Origin: Nocardia spumae
GTDB taxonomy: Bacteria > Actinomycetota > Actinomycetes > Mycobacteriales > Mycobacteriaceae
DNA length: 64,000 nucleotides
Reading direction: 5' to 3'
Assembly: GCF_020733635.1 (NCBI RefSeq)
Contig: NZ_JAJFZL010000001.1
Span: forward strand, 3,906,001-3,970,000
In this document: positions 50,249 to 59,660 of the stretch, piece after piece
Layout of the letters: each line of letters starts with the position of its first letter
Numbering within the stretch: the first letter of the stretch is position 1
Program-made: the position numbers and the translations under genes
The notes under the pieces: generated by a model
Told to the model about the DNA's origin: nothing
Seen by the model: the letters and a program-made list of their open reading frames with translations, nothing else
The model's database searches: none

Positions 50249-50566
50249 ATGCCAAACTCACCGGGATGGGCCAGGCGGAATCGCTTCGCCGCCTGGTCAG
50301 GAATCACATGCATGATGATTGCTGTTGCGTTGCTAGCAATGGCTTTGGCGGCTGCGGCCGGCGGACACAACGGCTTGTTGCTCCTCGCGGCCGGCGCCTG
50401 TGCGGCGGTGGCGATCTTCGGACTGCTGGTCTTCGAGTCCACGGTGCGCCGTGATCGCGCCGACCGGCACGCCACTCCCCACCTGCTGGACAACACCTAC
50501 CCCGACAAGACGCTGTGGCAGGCGGTCATGCGGGCACGCGGCGGGAGCGGGCCGGAAGGCCGGTGA
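50249..50566 (+). CDS. Small two-helix membrane protein, first of a tandem pair
   Basis: The 105-residue product opens MPNSPGWARRNRFAAW. Hydrophobic helices lie at about 18-38 and 43-62, followed by a polar tail with RHATPHLLDNTYPD. It aligns along its length with the next protein (shared W-x-RRNR, LAM-L-AA, HA-P-LL), so the two arose by tandem duplication. Family unknown. Located between cobN and cobG. Confidence 0.75.
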   Translation: MPNSPGWARRNRFAAWSGITCMMIAVALLAMALAAAAGGHNGLLLLAAGACAAVAIFGLLVFESTVRRDRADRHATPHLLDNTYPDKTLWQAVMRARGGSGPEGR

Positions 50567-50571
50567 TCGGC

Positions 50572-50892
50572 ATGTCCGATACCCCCGCCTGGGTCCGGCG
50601 TAATCGCCGGGTCGCCTGGACCAGCTACTTCTGCGTCCTGACCGGATTCGCGACCTTGGCGATGGGGCTGACCGCCGCGGGCACCGGCCATACCGGCTGG
50701 GCCCTGACAGCCGGGATCATCTGTGCCGTCGCGCTCATCGGCGGTATCACGCTGTTCGGCACCACCGCCCATCACGACCACGTCACCCATCACGCCATCC
50801 CCAATCTGCTCTCCGATTCCTGGCCCGGACCGGCCCTGAGCCCGCCCGACCCGCCACGCGATCCCCGGCCCCGGCTGCGACGCGGCCACTGA
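50572..50892 (+). CDS. Small two-helix membrane protein, second of a tandem pair
   Basis: I choose ATG 50572 because it matches the paralogue's start (MSDTPAWVRRNRRVAW against MPNSPGWARRNRFAAW). GTG 50563, overlapping the previous stop as GTGA, is an alternative. The 106-residue product has helices at about 18-38 and 43-62. A His-rich stretch follows (TAHHDHVTHHA, five His in eleven residues), which the first copy lacks, then a Pro/Arg-rich end. Metal binding is possible but unproven. Confidence 0.75.
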   Translation: MSDTPAWVRRNRRVAWTSYFCVLTGFATLAMGLTAAGTGHTGWALTAGIICAVALIGGITLFGTTAHHDHVTHHAIPNLLSDSWPGPALSPPDPPRDPRPRLRRGH

Positions 50893-50915
50893 AGGTCAGC
50901 CGCGGCACTGTCCCG

Positions 50916-51006
50916 CGGCACCGCCGCTGTGCAGTCCGTGCGGCACCGCCGCTGTGCAGTCCGTGCGGCACCGCCGCTGTGCAGTCCGTGCGGCACCGCC
51001 GCTGTG
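50916..51006. repeat. 25-bp tandem repeat, 3.6 copies, upstream of cobG
   Basis: Identical units beginning CGGCACCGCCGCTGTGCAGT start at 50916, 50941 and 50966; a fourth, starting at 50991, breaks off after 16 bases. No spacers occur, so it is not a CRISPR array. The 160-bp gap holds this array and the cobG promoter. Confidence 0.95.
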
Positions 51007-51037
51007 GACTCGTCGCGTCCCCGGCGCGCACGGCTCG

Positions 51038-51043
51038 TAGGCT
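51038..51043 (+). promoter_or_regulatory. -10 element TAGGCT of cobG
   Basis: TAGGCT is followed by a 9-nt gap to ATG 51053, the longest spacing of the set; the repeat array ends 31 bp upstream. Confidence 0.5.
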
Positions 51044-51052
51044 GGACTGATC

Positions 51053-52246
51053 ATGACTCGTTCCGTCCCCGACTCCTGCCCCGGTGTGCTGCGCCTGCAC
51101 CGCGCCGCCGACGGTCCGCTGGCCCGGATCCGGCTGCCCGGCGGCGCGCTGACCCCCGATCAGTTGCGGACGCTGGCGGCCGCGGCGAGCGACCTCGGCA
51201 ACGGCAGCATCGAGCTGACCTCGCGCGGCAATGTGCAACTGCGGCAGATGCACGACGCGACGGCTCTGGCCCAGCGGCTCGAGCAGGCGGATCTGCTGCC
51301 CGCCCCCAGCCACGAGCGCGTTCGCAATATCGTCGCCTCCCCGCTGTCGGGGCGGATCGGCGGTGTCGGCGATGTGCGTCCGTTGGCCGCGGATCTCGAT
51401 GCGGGCCTGCGGGCCGAACCGGCGCTCGCCGATCTGCCCGGGCGCGTGCTGTTCACCCTCGACGACGGTCGCGGCGATATCAGCGGGCTGGGTGGCGATA
51501 TCGGCGTGCACGCCACCGGCGGCGGGGAGTACGCACTGGTGCTGGCCGGCGCCGACACCGGCGCACGCGTCCGCGTGCACGACGCGGTGTCGACCGTGCT
51601 CGCGGCGGCGCACAGTTTCCAGCGCCTGCGCGGTGAGCAGTGGCGGCTACGGGAAGTCGAGGACGGGCCGGCCCGGGTCCTCGCCGAACTCGGGCTCACC
51701 CCGGCGACGAAGCCTTTGGAATTCGCTGTCCACCATGATATTCCGATCGGATGGCTGCCGCAGGCCGACGATCGGGTGGCACTGGGCGCGGCGGTCCCGC
51801 TCGGCGCGCTGCCCGCGCGCACCGCGGAATTCGTGGCGGCGGTGGAACATCCGATCGTCGTCACGCCGTGGCGCAGCCTGGTGCTCGCCGATCTCGACGA
51901 GTGGACCGCCGAACAGGTGGTGCGGGTGCTCGCGCCCATGGGCCTGGTCTTCGACGCCGCATCGCCGTGGCTGCAGGTGTCCGCCTGCGCGGGGCGTCCC
52001 GGCTGCGCGAAATCGCTGACCGATGTGCGAGCCGACGCCGGCGCGGCCGTCATATCCGGCCGGGTGCTCGCGGACGGCGAATCGGTGTCCGATTCGAGCG
52101 GAATCGATGCCGACGAGGTCGTCGCGGCGGGCCGCCAGCATTGGTCCGGTTGTGAGCGGCGCTGTGGACGGCCGGCAGGCGCGGTCACCGATGTGGTCGC
52201 CGAACCGGGCGGCTATCACATCATCGGGCCCGCCACGCGGCGCTGA
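51053..52246 (+). CDS. cobG: Precorrin-3B synthase CobG
   Basis: The 397-residue protein is built of two nitrite/sulfite-reductase ferredoxin-like halves (IRLPGGALTPDQLRTLA; IGWLPQADDRVALGAAVP). Around residues 305-375 it carries the cysteines of a 4Fe-4S cluster, SACAGRPGCAKS and SGCERRCGRP. CobG uses O2 to make precorrin-3B, so the pathway here is aerobic. Start chosen at ATG 51053 after a -10 hexamer. Confidence 0.95.
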   Translation: MTRSVPDSCPGVLRLHRAADGPLARIRLPGGALTPDQLRTLAAAASDLGNGSIELTSRGNVQLRQMHDATALAQRLEQADLLPAPSHERVRNIVASPLSGRIGGVGDVRPLAADLDAGLRAEPALADLPGRVLFTLDDGRGDISGLGGDIGVHATGGGEYALVLAGADTGARVRVHDAVSTVLAAAHSFQRLRGEQWRLREVEDGPARVLAELGLTPATKPLEFAVHHDIPIGWLPQADDRVALGAAVPLGALPARTAEFVAAVEHPIVVTPWRSLVLADLDEWTAEQVVRVLAPMGLVFDAASPWLQVSACAGRPGCAKSLTDVRADAGAAVISGRVLADGESVSDSSGIDADEVVAAGRQHWSGCERRCGRPAGAVTDVVAEPGGYHIIGPATRR

Positions 52247-52334
52247 TCGATCCCGTGCCGGCCTCGGCGACCGGCGAGCCGGAATGTGCCGTTCGATGCT
52301 CCATCCGGCATCGGGAGTCGCGCACACTGGAGCG

Positions 52335-52907
52335 ATGGACCCGTCCGCGGATCATCCCCGCTCGACCGCCGAGCTGCTCACCGACGCTCAGATCGAGCGA
52401 CTCACCCCCGGACAGCGGCGGGAGCTGATCATCCGGCTGCGCCCGAACCGGGCACTGCCCGATCCGCGCCGGGTGCGGGTGGCGCGTGGCCTGCGACTGT
52501 CGCTGATGACCGGCGGATCGATCGCGATGATTCCCTGGCTGGTGTACCTCGGGTTCACCCTGCCGCAGGACTACACCGCCAATCACTGGGCCCTGGCGTG
52601 GATCGGATTCGACATCCTGCTGGTGCTGATGATGGCGACCACCGCATATCTGGGCTGGCGGCGGCGGGCGCTGCTGATCCTGCCCGCCTTCGGCACCGGC
52701 GTGCTGCTGCTCGTCGACGCGTGGTTCGACACCACCACGGCCGGACCCGACGATATCCGGCTGTCGATCGCGACCGCGGTGTTCGCGGAGATCCCGCTGG
52801 CGCTGCTGCTGCTCACCGGTCCGCTGGCCCTGTTCCGATATCTGGTCCTCGCCAATCCGCTGCACGATCCGGCCCGCTCGCCGTGGCGGGTGCGGATGCC
52901 CTTCTGA
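52335..52907 (+). CDS. Membrane protein of unknown function between cobG and cobH
   Basis: The 190-residue product has a charged N-terminal third (LTDAQIERLTPGQRRELIIR) and then four helices at about 56-78, 86-106, 112-132 and 146-172. I recognise no domain. It may simply be a neighbour of the cobalamin genes. A CACACT hexamer 6 nt before ATG 52335 may be its -10. Confidence 0.7.
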   Translation: MDPSADHPRSTAELLTDAQIERLTPGQRRELIIRLRPNRALPDPRRVRVARGLRLSLMTGGSIAMIPWLVYLGFTLPQDYTANHWALAWIGFDILLVLMMATTAYLGWRRRALLILPAFGTGVLLLVDAWFDTTTAGPDDIRLSIATAVFAEIPLALLLLTGPLALFRYLVLANPLHDPARSPWRVRMPF

Positions 52908-52930
52908 CAGAGCGGCCCACGCCCTGCCGC

Positions 52931-52936
52931 TAGGGT
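52931..52936 (+). promoter_or_regulatory. -10 element TAGGGT of cobH
   Basis: TAGGGT is followed by GAACGCC and ATG 52944 (7-nt gap). It argues against the in-frame GTG at 52935, which overlaps the hexamer. Confidence 0.7.
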
Positions 52937-52943
52937 GAACGCC

Positions 52944-53579
52944 ATGTCCGACGTGCGTACCAGCTACCTCACCGACGGTGCCGAGATCTATCGGCGCTCG
53001 TTCGCGACCATCCGGGCCGAGGCCGATCTGGCCCGGTTCCCGGACGATGTCGCACAGGTCGTGGTGCGCATGATCCACGCCTGCGGCCAGGTGGATCTGA
53101 CCACCGATATCTCGCACACCGCGCAGGTCGTGGCCGCGGCACGCGCGGCGCTGCGCGCCGGCGCCCCGATCCTGTGCGACGCCACGATGGTCGCCTCCGG
53201 TGTCACCCGCAAGCGGCTACCGGCCGACAACGAGGTGCTGTGCCTGCTCGCCGATCCGCGGGTGCCCGATCTCGCGCAGCGGATGGGCAACACGAGATCG
53301 GCCGCGGCACTGGAGTTGTGGCGTGACCGGCTCGACGGCGCGGTGGTCGCGATCGGCAACGCCCCCACCGCCCTGTTCCATCTGCTCGACATGCTCGACG
53401 CGGGCGCGCCCCGCCCGGCCGCGATCCTGGGCATCCCGGTCGGCTTCATCGGCGCCGCCGAATCCAAACAGGCCCTGGCCGAATTCGGCGGCGTCGAATA
53501 CCTCACCGTGCACGGCCGGCGCGGTGGCAGCGCGATCACCGCCGCCGCCCTCAACGCGATCGCGAGTGAGCGGGAATGA
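52944..53579 (+). CDS. cobH: Precorrin-8X methylmutase CobH
   Basis: The 211-residue protein has the CobH/CbiC blocks [14 protein letters not shown] (with the proton-donating His), [16 protein letters not shown] and [16 protein letters not shown]. It moves the C-11 methyl to C-12, giving hydrogenobyrinate. The stop overlaps the cobIJ start as ATGA, so the two are coupled. Confidence 0.98.
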   Translation: MSDVRTSYLTDGAEIYRRSFATIRAEADLARFPDDVAQVVVRMIHACGQVDLTTDISHTAQVVAAARAALRAGAPILCDATMVASGVTRKRLPADNEVLCLLADPRVPDLAQRMGNTRSAAALELWRDRLDGAVVAIGNAPTALFHLLDMLDAGAPRPAAILGIPVGFIGAAESKQALAEFGGVEYLTVHGRRGGSAITAAALNAIASERE

Positions 53580-55186
53580 GCGACACACAGCGACCCGCAG
53601 CGGCATCGGCGCCCGGCAAACTGTGGGGTGTGGGGCTGGGACCGGGCGATCCGGAACTGGTGACGGTGAAAGCCGCCAGGATCATCGAGAACGCCGATGT
53701 CATCGCCTTCCACAGCGCTCGCCACGGTCGCAGCATCTCCCGATCGATCGCGGCACCGTATATGCGGCCCGGCCAGCTCGAGGAACATCTCGTCTATCCG
53801 GTCACCACCGAGACCACCGATCATCCCGGCGGCTATCAGGGTGCGATCGACGAGTTCTACGAACGCGCGGCCGAGGTCCTGGCCACCCACCTGGCCGCGG
53901 GCCGCACGGTGGCCCTGCTGGCGGCCGGTGATCCCCTCTTCTACAGCTCCTACATGCATATGCATCGCCGGCTGGCCGACCGATTCCCGGCGGAGATCAT
54001 TCCGGGGATCACCTCGGTGAGTGCCGCGTCGGCGGCTCTCGGCACCCCGCTGGTGGAGGGTGAGCAGGTGCTGACGGTCCTGCCGGGGACCATGCCGCCC
54101 GATCAGCTCGCGGCCCGGCTCGCCGACACCGACGCCGCGGCGATCATGAAACTCGGCCGGACCTATCCCGGTGTGCGGCAAGCACTGTCGGATTCGGGCC
54201 GACTCGCCGACGCCTACTATGTGGAACGCGCCAGCACCGGGCGGCAGCGGATCCTGCCCGCCGCCGAGGTCTCCGACGCCGATGTCCCCTACTTCGCCAT
54301 CACCATCGTGCCCGGCCCGGCGCCGACCACCGAGATTCCGTTCACCGATGGCCACATCGCAGCGGAAACGACCGCGGCACCGGCGGATTGCGCGGATGTC
54401 CCGTCCACGACGGGCGAGGTGGTGGTGATCGGGCTGGGCCCCGGATCGCCGCAGTGGACCACCCCGGAGGTCACCCGCGCGCTCGCGGCGGCCACCGATA
54501 TCGTCGGCTACAGCACCTATGTCGACCGGGTACCGGTGCGCCCCGGCCAGCGCCGCCACCTCAGCGACAATCGAGTCGAATCCGAACGTGCCGCGATGGC
54601 TTTGGATCTGGCGAAATCGGGGGCGCGAGTGGTGGTCGTGTCCTCCGGCGATCCGGGCGTATTCGCGATGGCCGCCGCTGTCGTGGAGGAGTCGGCGGAT
54701 CCGCAGTGGCGCGATGTGCCCGTGCGGGTGCTGCCCGGGGTGACGGCCGCCAGTGCGGTCGCCGCGCGGATCGGCGCACCCCTGGGCCACGACTTCGCGA
54801 TGATCTCGCTGTCGGACCGGCTCAAGCCGTGGGACACCGTGGCACAGCGGATTTCGGCGGTCGCGCGCGCCGATATGGCGATCGCGATCTACAACCCCGC
54901 TTCCACGCAGCGCCGATGGCAGGTCGCGGCCATGCGGGACCTGTTGCTCGAACACCGCGATCCGCAGACCCCGGTCGTCCTCGGCCGCGATGTGGGCGGG
55001 CCGGAGGAATCGGTGCGGGTCACCACTCTCACCGAGCTGAACCCCGACGACATCGATATGCGCACCCTGTTGATCATCGGCGCCTCCACCACCGCGACCG
55101 TCGACACCCCGCACGGCACCAGGGTCTACACCTCGCGCCGGTACGGGGCCGAACGCCACCCGTCACCGGTATCGGCCGACCGCTGA
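53576..55186 (+). CDS. cobIJ: Fused precorrin-2 C20-/precorrin-3B C17-methyltransferase CobIJ
   Basis: The 536-residue protein has two tandem SAM-dependent tetrapyrrole methylase domains. The first, about 12-265, is CobI ([31 protein letters not shown]). The second, about 280-520, is CobJ ([30 protein letters not shown]). A short linker joins them. The same fusion occurs in mycobacteria. It acts on either side of CobG in the aerobic route. Confidence 0.97.
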   Translation: MSDTQRPAAASAPGKLWGVGLGPGDPELVTVKAARIIENADVIAFHSARHGRSISRSIAAPYMRPGQLEEHLVYPVTTETTDHPGGYQGAIDEFYERAAEVLATHLAAGRTVALLAAGDPLFYSSYMHMHRRLADRFPAEIIPGITSVSAASAALGTPLVEGEQVLTVLPGTMPPDQLAARLADTDAAAIMKLGRTYPGVRQALSDSGRLADAYYVERASTGRQRILPAAEVSDADVPYFAITIVPGPAPTTEIPFTDGHIAAETTAAPADCADVPSTTGEVVVIGLGPGSPQWTTPEVTRALAAATDIVGYSTYVDRVPVRPGQRRHLSDNRVESERAAMALDLAKSGARVVVVSSGDPGVFAMAAAVVEESADPQWRDVPVRVLPGVTAASAVAARIGAPLGHDFAMISLSDRLKPWDTVAQRISAVARADMAIAIYNPASTQRRWQVAAMRDLLLEHRDPQTPVVLGRDVGGPEESVRVTTLTELNPDDIDMRTLLIIGASTTATVDTPHGTRVYTSRRYGAERHPSPVSADR

Positions 55187-55194
55187 CGATCCGC

Positions 55195-55932
55195 TCAGCG
55201 CCCGCGCAACCACTCCCATGCCGCGGCGACGGTGTCCGCCCGGTCGGCGCCCTCGGGAGTGGGAGGGCGGTCGACCACGATCACCGGGATATCGTGCGCA
55301 CGAGCCGCGGTCAGCTTGGCCACCGTGAGATCGCCGCCGCTGTCCTTGGTGACGAGGGCGTCGATCCGATGCTCGCGCAGCAGCTCGAGTTCCCGCGCCA
55401 CGGTGAACGGCCCGCGGGACAGCAGCAGTCGATGTCGCGGCGGAACGGGTCCGGCGGGCGGGTCGATGGCGCGGATGAGAAACCAGGACTCACTCAGGCC
55501 GGCGAAGTGGGCGACACCCTGGCGGCCGATGGTGAGGAATATCCGGCCGTGCTCCGCCGCCGCGCGAGCGGCCGCGGTCAGATCCGGGACCCGGATCCAT
55601 CGATCGCCCGGCTCGGGCGACCATCCGGGGCGCCGCAGATGCAGAATGGGCACTCCCACCGACCGGGCCGCGGCCACCGCGTGCGCCGAGATGGTGCCGG
55701 CGAAGGGATGGGTGGCGTCCACCACGGCGTCGATATCGTTGTCGGTCAGCCACTTCCGCAGCCCGGCGGTGCCGCCGAATCCGCCGATGCGGACCTGTCC
55801 CTCGGGCAGTACGGGTTCGCGCACTCGTCCGGCGAGCGAAGAGACGATCTCGAATTCTCGCTCTCCGCCGGCGATCGCGGCGAGCTCCCGGGCCTCCCGG
55901 GTACCGCCCAGTATCAGTACCTTCGATGTCAC
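55195..55932 (-). CDS. cobK: Precorrin-6A reductase CobK
   Basis: From GTG 55932 (overlapping the cobL stop as GTGA) the product is 245 residues. It has the Rossmann-like start VLILGGTREARELA, DATHPFAGTISAHA and VTKDSGGDLTVAKL, all typical of CobK/CbiJ. It reduces precorrin-6A to 6B using NADPH. It is the last gene of the leftward cobalamin unit. In M. tuberculosis cobM separates cobK from cobL; here they are directly coupled. Confidence 0.97.
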   Translation of the reverse strand: MTSKVLILGGTREARELAAIAGGEREFEIVSSLAGRVREPVLPEGQVRIGGFGGTAGLRKWLTDNDIDAVVDATHPFAGTISAHAVAAARSVGVPILHLRRPGWSPEPGDRWIRVPDLTAAARAAAEHGRIFLTIGRQGVAHFAGLSESWFLIRAIDPPAGPVPPRHRLLLSRGPFTVARELELLREHRIDALVTKDSGGDLTVAKLTAARAHDIPVIVVDRPPTPEGADRADTVAAAWEWLRGR

Positions 55933-57146
55933 GCCGGTTTGGTCACCACCCATTGCGTCACCGGTAGCTGTGGCCGCCACGCGGTGAACCCGCCCAGCGG
56001 TTCGGCCCGATAGATCTGGAATTTACGCAGGTCACCGCCGTGGGTGGCGGCCCAGCGCAGCAGTAGCGCCTCCGATTCCGCGGTGACGGCGTTGGCCACC
56101 AGGCGCCCACCCGGCCGCAGCCGCTGCCAGCACGCCTCGAAGACGCCGCCCTGGGTCAGTCCGCCGCCGAGGAACACCGCATCCGGCGCCGCCGCGTCGC
56201 CGGCGGCCAGCTCGCCCAGTACTTCCGCGCGCACCGAGATCGCGGGCACACCCAGCGTGATCGCGTTGGCGGTGATCTGCTCGCGCCGCGCCGCGCTGCG
56301 CTCGAACGTGACGGCGCGACAGTCGGGATGGGTGCGGCACCATTCGATGGCGATCGTGCCCGAGCCACCACCGACATCCCACAGCAGTTCACCGGGCGCG
56401 GGTGCGAGCGCGGCCACCGACAGGGTGCGGACCTCGGCCTTGGTGAGCTGTCCGTCCCCGCCGTAGGCGGTATCGGGCAGCCCCGGCAGCCGGGTCAGTC
56501 GCGGCGTGCCGGGATCGCGGACGGCGTCGACGGCGACGATGTTGAGCGGATCACCCGCGGGCGCGGCCCAGTGTGCCGCGATGCCGTCGACGATGCGCTC
56601 CCCGGGCCCGCCCAGCTGTTCCAGGACGGTCATGCGGGAGGCGCCGTATCCGTTGCGGCACAACAGCTCCGCCAGCGCGGCCGGGGCATGCTCGTCGGCA
56701 CCGAGCACCAGCAGCCGACGACCGTCGTCGAGTTCGGGCAGCACCGTCTCCATCGGCCGGCCCACGGCGCTCACCACGGGCGTGTGCGCACTCGCCCAGC
56801 CCAGGCGCGCGCAGGCCAGCGTCGCCGACGAGGGCTGCGGAAACACCCGGATCGCATGCGGCCCCAGCATTTTCGCCAGCGTCACACCGATTCCGTAGAA
56901 CATGGGGTCACCGCTGGCCAGCACGCAGATCCGGGCCGCGCGATGACGCTCGAGCAGCTCCGCGAGTGCGGGCAGCAGCGGGGTCGGCCACGGCAGCCGC
57001 CGCGCCGGCGTCGCCTGCGCGGGTACCAGATCCAGTTGTCTGGCCGAACCGAACAGGACCTCGGCGCCGGCGACCTCCGCCCGCGCCGCGGCGGCGATCC
57101 CGGGCCAGCCGTCCGCGCCGATCCCGACCACCGCGATCGGCGGCAT
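55929..57146 (-). CDS. cobL: Precorrin-6Y C5,15-methyltransferase (decarboxylating) CobL
   Basis: The 405-residue protein joins a CbiE-like methylase (about 1-200; VVGIGADGWPGI, VLASGDPMFYGIG) to a CbiT-like class I methyltransferase (about 215-400; LLWDVGGGSGTIAIEW, the SAM-binding loop). It methylates C-5 and C-15 and decarboxylates the C-12 side chain. ATG 57146 shares one base with the SDR stop (TGATG), so SDR, cobL and cobK form one unit. Confidence 0.97.
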   Translation of the reverse strand: MPPIAVVGIGADGWPGIAAAARAEVAGAEVLFGSARQLDLVPAQATPARRLPWPTPLLPALAELLERHRAARICVLASGDPMFYGIGVTLAKMLGPHAIRVFPQPSSATLACARLGWASAHTPVVSAVGRPMETVLPELDDGRRLLVLGADEHAPAALAELLCRNGYGASRMTVLEQLGGPGERIVDGIAAHWAAPAGDPLNIVAVDAVRDPGTPRLTRLPGLPDTAYGGDGQLTKAEVRTLSVAALAPAPGELLWDVGGGSGTIAIEWCRTHPDCRAVTFERSAARREQITANAITLGVPAISVRAEVLGELAAGDAAAPDAVFLGGGLTQGGVFEACWQRLRPGGRLVANAVTAESEALLLRWAATHGGDLRKFQIYRAEPLGGFTAWRPQLPVTQWVVTKPA

Positions 57147-57901
57147 CAGCGCGGCATCCGGCGCCAGATCGCCTGCGGCACCAGGCGTGCCACGGCGAAG
57201 GCCGGCCCCAGCGCACGCGGTACCCAGATGCGGCCGGCCCGGCGGCGCAGGCCCGCCACCACGGCCGCGGCGACCTGGTCGGGAGTGCTCGACAGCGGCG
57301 CCGGGCTCATCCCCTCGGTCATCCGGCCGGTGACGAACCCGGGGCGCACCAGCAACAGATGAACACCGCTGCCGTGCAACGCGTCCGACAGTCCGGACGC
57401 GAATCCGTCCAGCCCCGCCTTCCCCGCACCGTAGACGTAGTTGGCGCGCCGCACCCGGACCCCGGCGACCGAACTGAACACCACCAGCTGCCCGCTGCCC
57501 TGAGCGCGCAGCAGATTCGCCAGGACGGTCAGCACGCTGACCTGGGCGAGGAAATCGGTGTGCAGGACCGCGACCGCGGCGGCCGGATCCCGCTCCGCAC
57601 GCGCTTGGTCGCCCAGCACGCCGAAGGCGAGGATCGCGACACCGATCCGGCCGTGATCGTGGACCACTCGATCCAGCAGCGTCTGATGCGTGTCCAGGGC
57701 GTCGGCATCGAATTCCACGGTCTGCACCGAACGGGCTCCAGCCCGTTCCAGCTCGGCGCGCTCCTCGGACAGGTCACCGCTGCGCCGGGCGGCCAGGACC
57801 ACGTCGCGTCCGCCGCAGATCCGGCGCACCACCTGCAGTCCCATTTCACTGCGCCCGCCCAGCAGCACGATGACGCCGTCGTCGAGTTCCCGCACTCCCA
57901 T
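57146..57901 (-). CDS. Short-chain dehydrogenase, Rv2073c-like
   Basis: The 251-residue SDR has a variant NAD(P) motif LLGGRSEMG near residue 12 and the catalytic triad region SSVAG ... [22 protein letters not shown] follows, as in the DprE2-like subgroup. Synteny next to cobL and an F420 biliverdin-reductase homologue matches Rv2073c rather than the arabinan enzyme DprE2. Substrate unknown. Coupled to cobL. CACACT 7 nt before ATG 57901 may be the -10. Confidence 0.9.
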   Translation of the reverse strand: MGVRELDDGVIVLLGGRSEMGLQVVRRICGGRDVVLAARRSGDLSEERAELERAGARSVQTVEFDADALDTHQTLLDRVVHDHGRIGVAILAFGVLGDQARAERDPAAAVAVLHTDFLAQVSVLTVLANLLRAQGSGQLVVFSSVAGVRVRRANYVYGAGKAGLDGFASGLSDALHGSGVHLLLVRPGFVTGRMTEGMSPAPLSSTPDQVAAAVVAGLRRRAGRIWVPRALGPAFAVARLVPQAIWRRMPR

Positions 57902-58006
57902 GCCGCACAGTGTGCCATCGGCACCGGCAGCACCCGGCAACCGACCGCCGTGCCCCGCCCCGCCCCGCCGGATCCACCGTGCGTGCGGCGGGGCCGGGCG
58001 AGTTGC

Positions 58007-58012
58007 TAGCGT
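58007..58012 (+). promoter_or_regulatory. -10 element TAGCGT of the F420 biliverdin-reductase homologue
   Basis: TAGCGT is followed by CGCATCC and ATG 58020 (7-nt gap). Confidence 0.65.
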
Positions 58013-58019
58013 CGCATCC

Positions 58020-58427
58020 ATGACCGGTACCGCCCAGCGCATCGAGCTGACCCCCAGTGCTTCGGAATTCGTCGCCGAGCGGCATCTGGCGACGCTGACC
58101 ACCCTGCGCGCCGATGGCACCCCGCATGTCGTCGCCATCGGCTTCACCTGGGATCCCGAGGCCGGAATCGCGCGGGTGATCACCGGCGGCCCCACCACGA
58201 AGGCCCGCAACGTGCGACGGGGCGGATACGCGGCGCTGAGCCAGGTCGACGGTGCGCGCTGGCTCACCCTGGAGGGCCCGGCCGAGGTGTGGACCGAGCC
58301 CGCCCAGGTGGCCGACGCCGAACACCGCTACGCCCAGCGCTATCGGACCCCGCGCGAGAATCCGCAACGCGTGGTCATCGCGGTGCGCGTATCGCGGGTG
58401 CTGTCGAGCAGCACCCTGCGCGAGTGA
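58020..58427 (+). CDS. F420H2-dependent biliverdin reductase homologue (Rv2074-type)
   Basis: The 135-residue split-barrel protein has [34 protein letters not shown] and [16 protein letters not shown]. These correspond closely, from memory, to M. tuberculosis Rv2074, shown to reduce biliverdin to bilirubin with F420H2. Location beside the SDR supports orthology. It ends 3 bp from the convergent peptidase gene. Confidence 0.85.
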   Translation: MTGTAQRIELTPSASEFVAERHLATLTTLRADGTPHVVAIGFTWDPEAGIARVITGGPTTKARNVRRGGYAALSQVDGARWLTLEGPAEVWTEPAQVADAEHRYAQRYRTPRENPQRVVIAVRVSRVLSSSTLRE

Positions 58428-58430
58428 CCG

Positions 58431-59558
58431 TCACAGCACGGTGAGCCCGTGCGGCCGCTGGTTCATCGATTCGCCGCCGTCCTCGGTGACGATCACGATG
58501 TCCTCGATGCGGGCGCCCCATTCGCCGCGGAAGTAGATGCCCGGTTCGACACTGAAGGCCATCCCGGCCTCGAGCACGATGTCGTTTCCGGCCACGATAT
58601 AGGGCTCCTCGTGCACCGACAGGCCGATTCCGTGGCCGGTGCGGTGGATGAACGCCGCACCGAATCCGGCCTCCGACAACAGATCTCGTGCCGCGGCATC
58701 CACCGATTCGGCCGTGACACCCGGACGCACGGCCGCGACCGCGGCGGCCTGCGCACGCTCGAGGACGGCATACGGTTCGGCGATCTCCGGCGCCGGCTCG
58801 CCCAGTACGTAGGTGCGGGTGGAGTCGGAGAAGTAGCCGGGCGTCACCGGTCCGCCGATATCGATCACCACGACGTCACCGGCTTCGATCACCCGATCCG
58901 AGACGGCGTGATGGGGGTCGGCGCCGTTCGGGCCGCTGCCCACGATCACGAAGTCGGCGTAGTCGTGGCCCTCCTCGACGATCGCGGCGGTGATATCCGC
59001 GGCGACCTCCGCCTCGGTGCGCCCGGGCCGCAGCCACTCACCCATCCGGGCGTGCACGCGATCGATGGCCGCACCCGCCCGCCGCAGTGCGTCGATCTCG
59101 GCGCCGTCCTTGATCATCCGGATCCGGCGCAGGATCGGGGTCGCCGACACCGGCAGCGAGGTCAGCGCATCCGCAATCGGCAGCAGGTGCAAGGCGGGCA
59201 TGGCGTCGCCGACCGCGACCCGGGCGCCGGCGTTCAGCGTGGATTTCACGACCGCGTAGGGATCGGTGCCGTCGACCCACGGCACCAGATGCAAGCCCAG
59301 TTCCCCGGCGGCCGAGCCGTCGAGCGAGGCCAGTTCCAGCTGCGGCACCACCACCGACGGAGTTTCGCCGCTGGCCGGAATCACCAGGCAGGTCAGCCGC
59401 TCGAAGGACTGGGCCGCCGAACCCAGCAGATATCGCAGATCCGGGCCGGGCGTGATCAACAGTGCGTCCAGATGTGCCGCGCGGGTCAGTTCCGCCGCCC
59501 GCTCCAACCGCTTGCCGTAGATCTCGGCACCGAATCGTGACTCCGTCTGCGCGCTCAT
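58431..59558 (-). CDS. M24 family aminopeptidase/Xaa-Pro dipeptidase
   Basis: From ATG 59558 the product is 375 residues: a creatinase-like N-terminal domain (about 20-150), then a pita-bread domain. The dinuclear metal ligands are in [43 protein letters not shown] and the late Glu of [10 protein letters not shown]. It probably cleaves Xaa-Pro dipeptides. The position matches PepE (Rv2089c) of mycobacteria. A -10 hexamer lies 8 nt before the start. Confidence 0.93.
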   Translation of the reverse strand: MSAQTESRFGAEIYGKRLERAAELTRAAHLDALLITPGPDLRYLLGSAAQSFERLTCLVIPASGETPSVVVPQLELASLDGSAAGELGLHLVPWVDGTDPYAVVKSTLNAGARVAVGDAMPALHLLPIADALTSLPVSATPILRRIRMIKDGAEIDALRRAGAAIDRVHARMGEWLRPGRTEAEVAADITAAIVEEGHDYADFVIVGSGPNGADPHHAVSDRVIEAGDVVVIDIGGPVTPGYFSDSTRTYVLGEPAPEIAEPYAVLERAQAAAVAAVRPGVTAESVDAAARDLLSEAGFGAAFIHRTGHGIGLSVHEEPYIVAGNDIVLEAGMAFSVEPGIYFRGEWGARIEDIVIVTEDGGESMNQRPHGLTVL

Positions 59559-59566
59559 GCGATACG

Positions 59567-59572
59567 ACGTTA
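59567..59572 (-). promoter_or_regulatory. -10 element TAACGT of the M24 peptidase
   Basis: TAACGT is followed by CGTATCGC and ATG 59558 on the minus strand (8-nt gap). Confidence 0.6.
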
Positions 59573-59647
59573 CCCGCCGCTCGTGAACCGTTCGGATGAT
59601 CACGGCGTTCGCGACCGGGTCGTGCCCGAGGAGTCGGTGCGGCCCGG

Positions 59648-59653
59648 TAGCGT
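59648..59653 (+). promoter_or_regulatory. -10 element TAGCGT of the exonuclease
   Basis: TAGCGT is followed by CTGCGCC and ATG 59661 (7-nt gap), which selects this ATG over the upstream in-frame codons. Confidence 0.7.
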
Positions 59654-59660
59654 CTGCGCC

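Noticed and set aside
50916..51006. Possible CRISPR array
   Set aside because: The 25-bp units are head to tail with no spacers and there are no cas genes.
57146..57901. Assignment of the SDR as DprE2
   Set aside because: No DprE1 or arabinan genes are near, and the position beside cobL fits the Rv2073c-like paralogue better.
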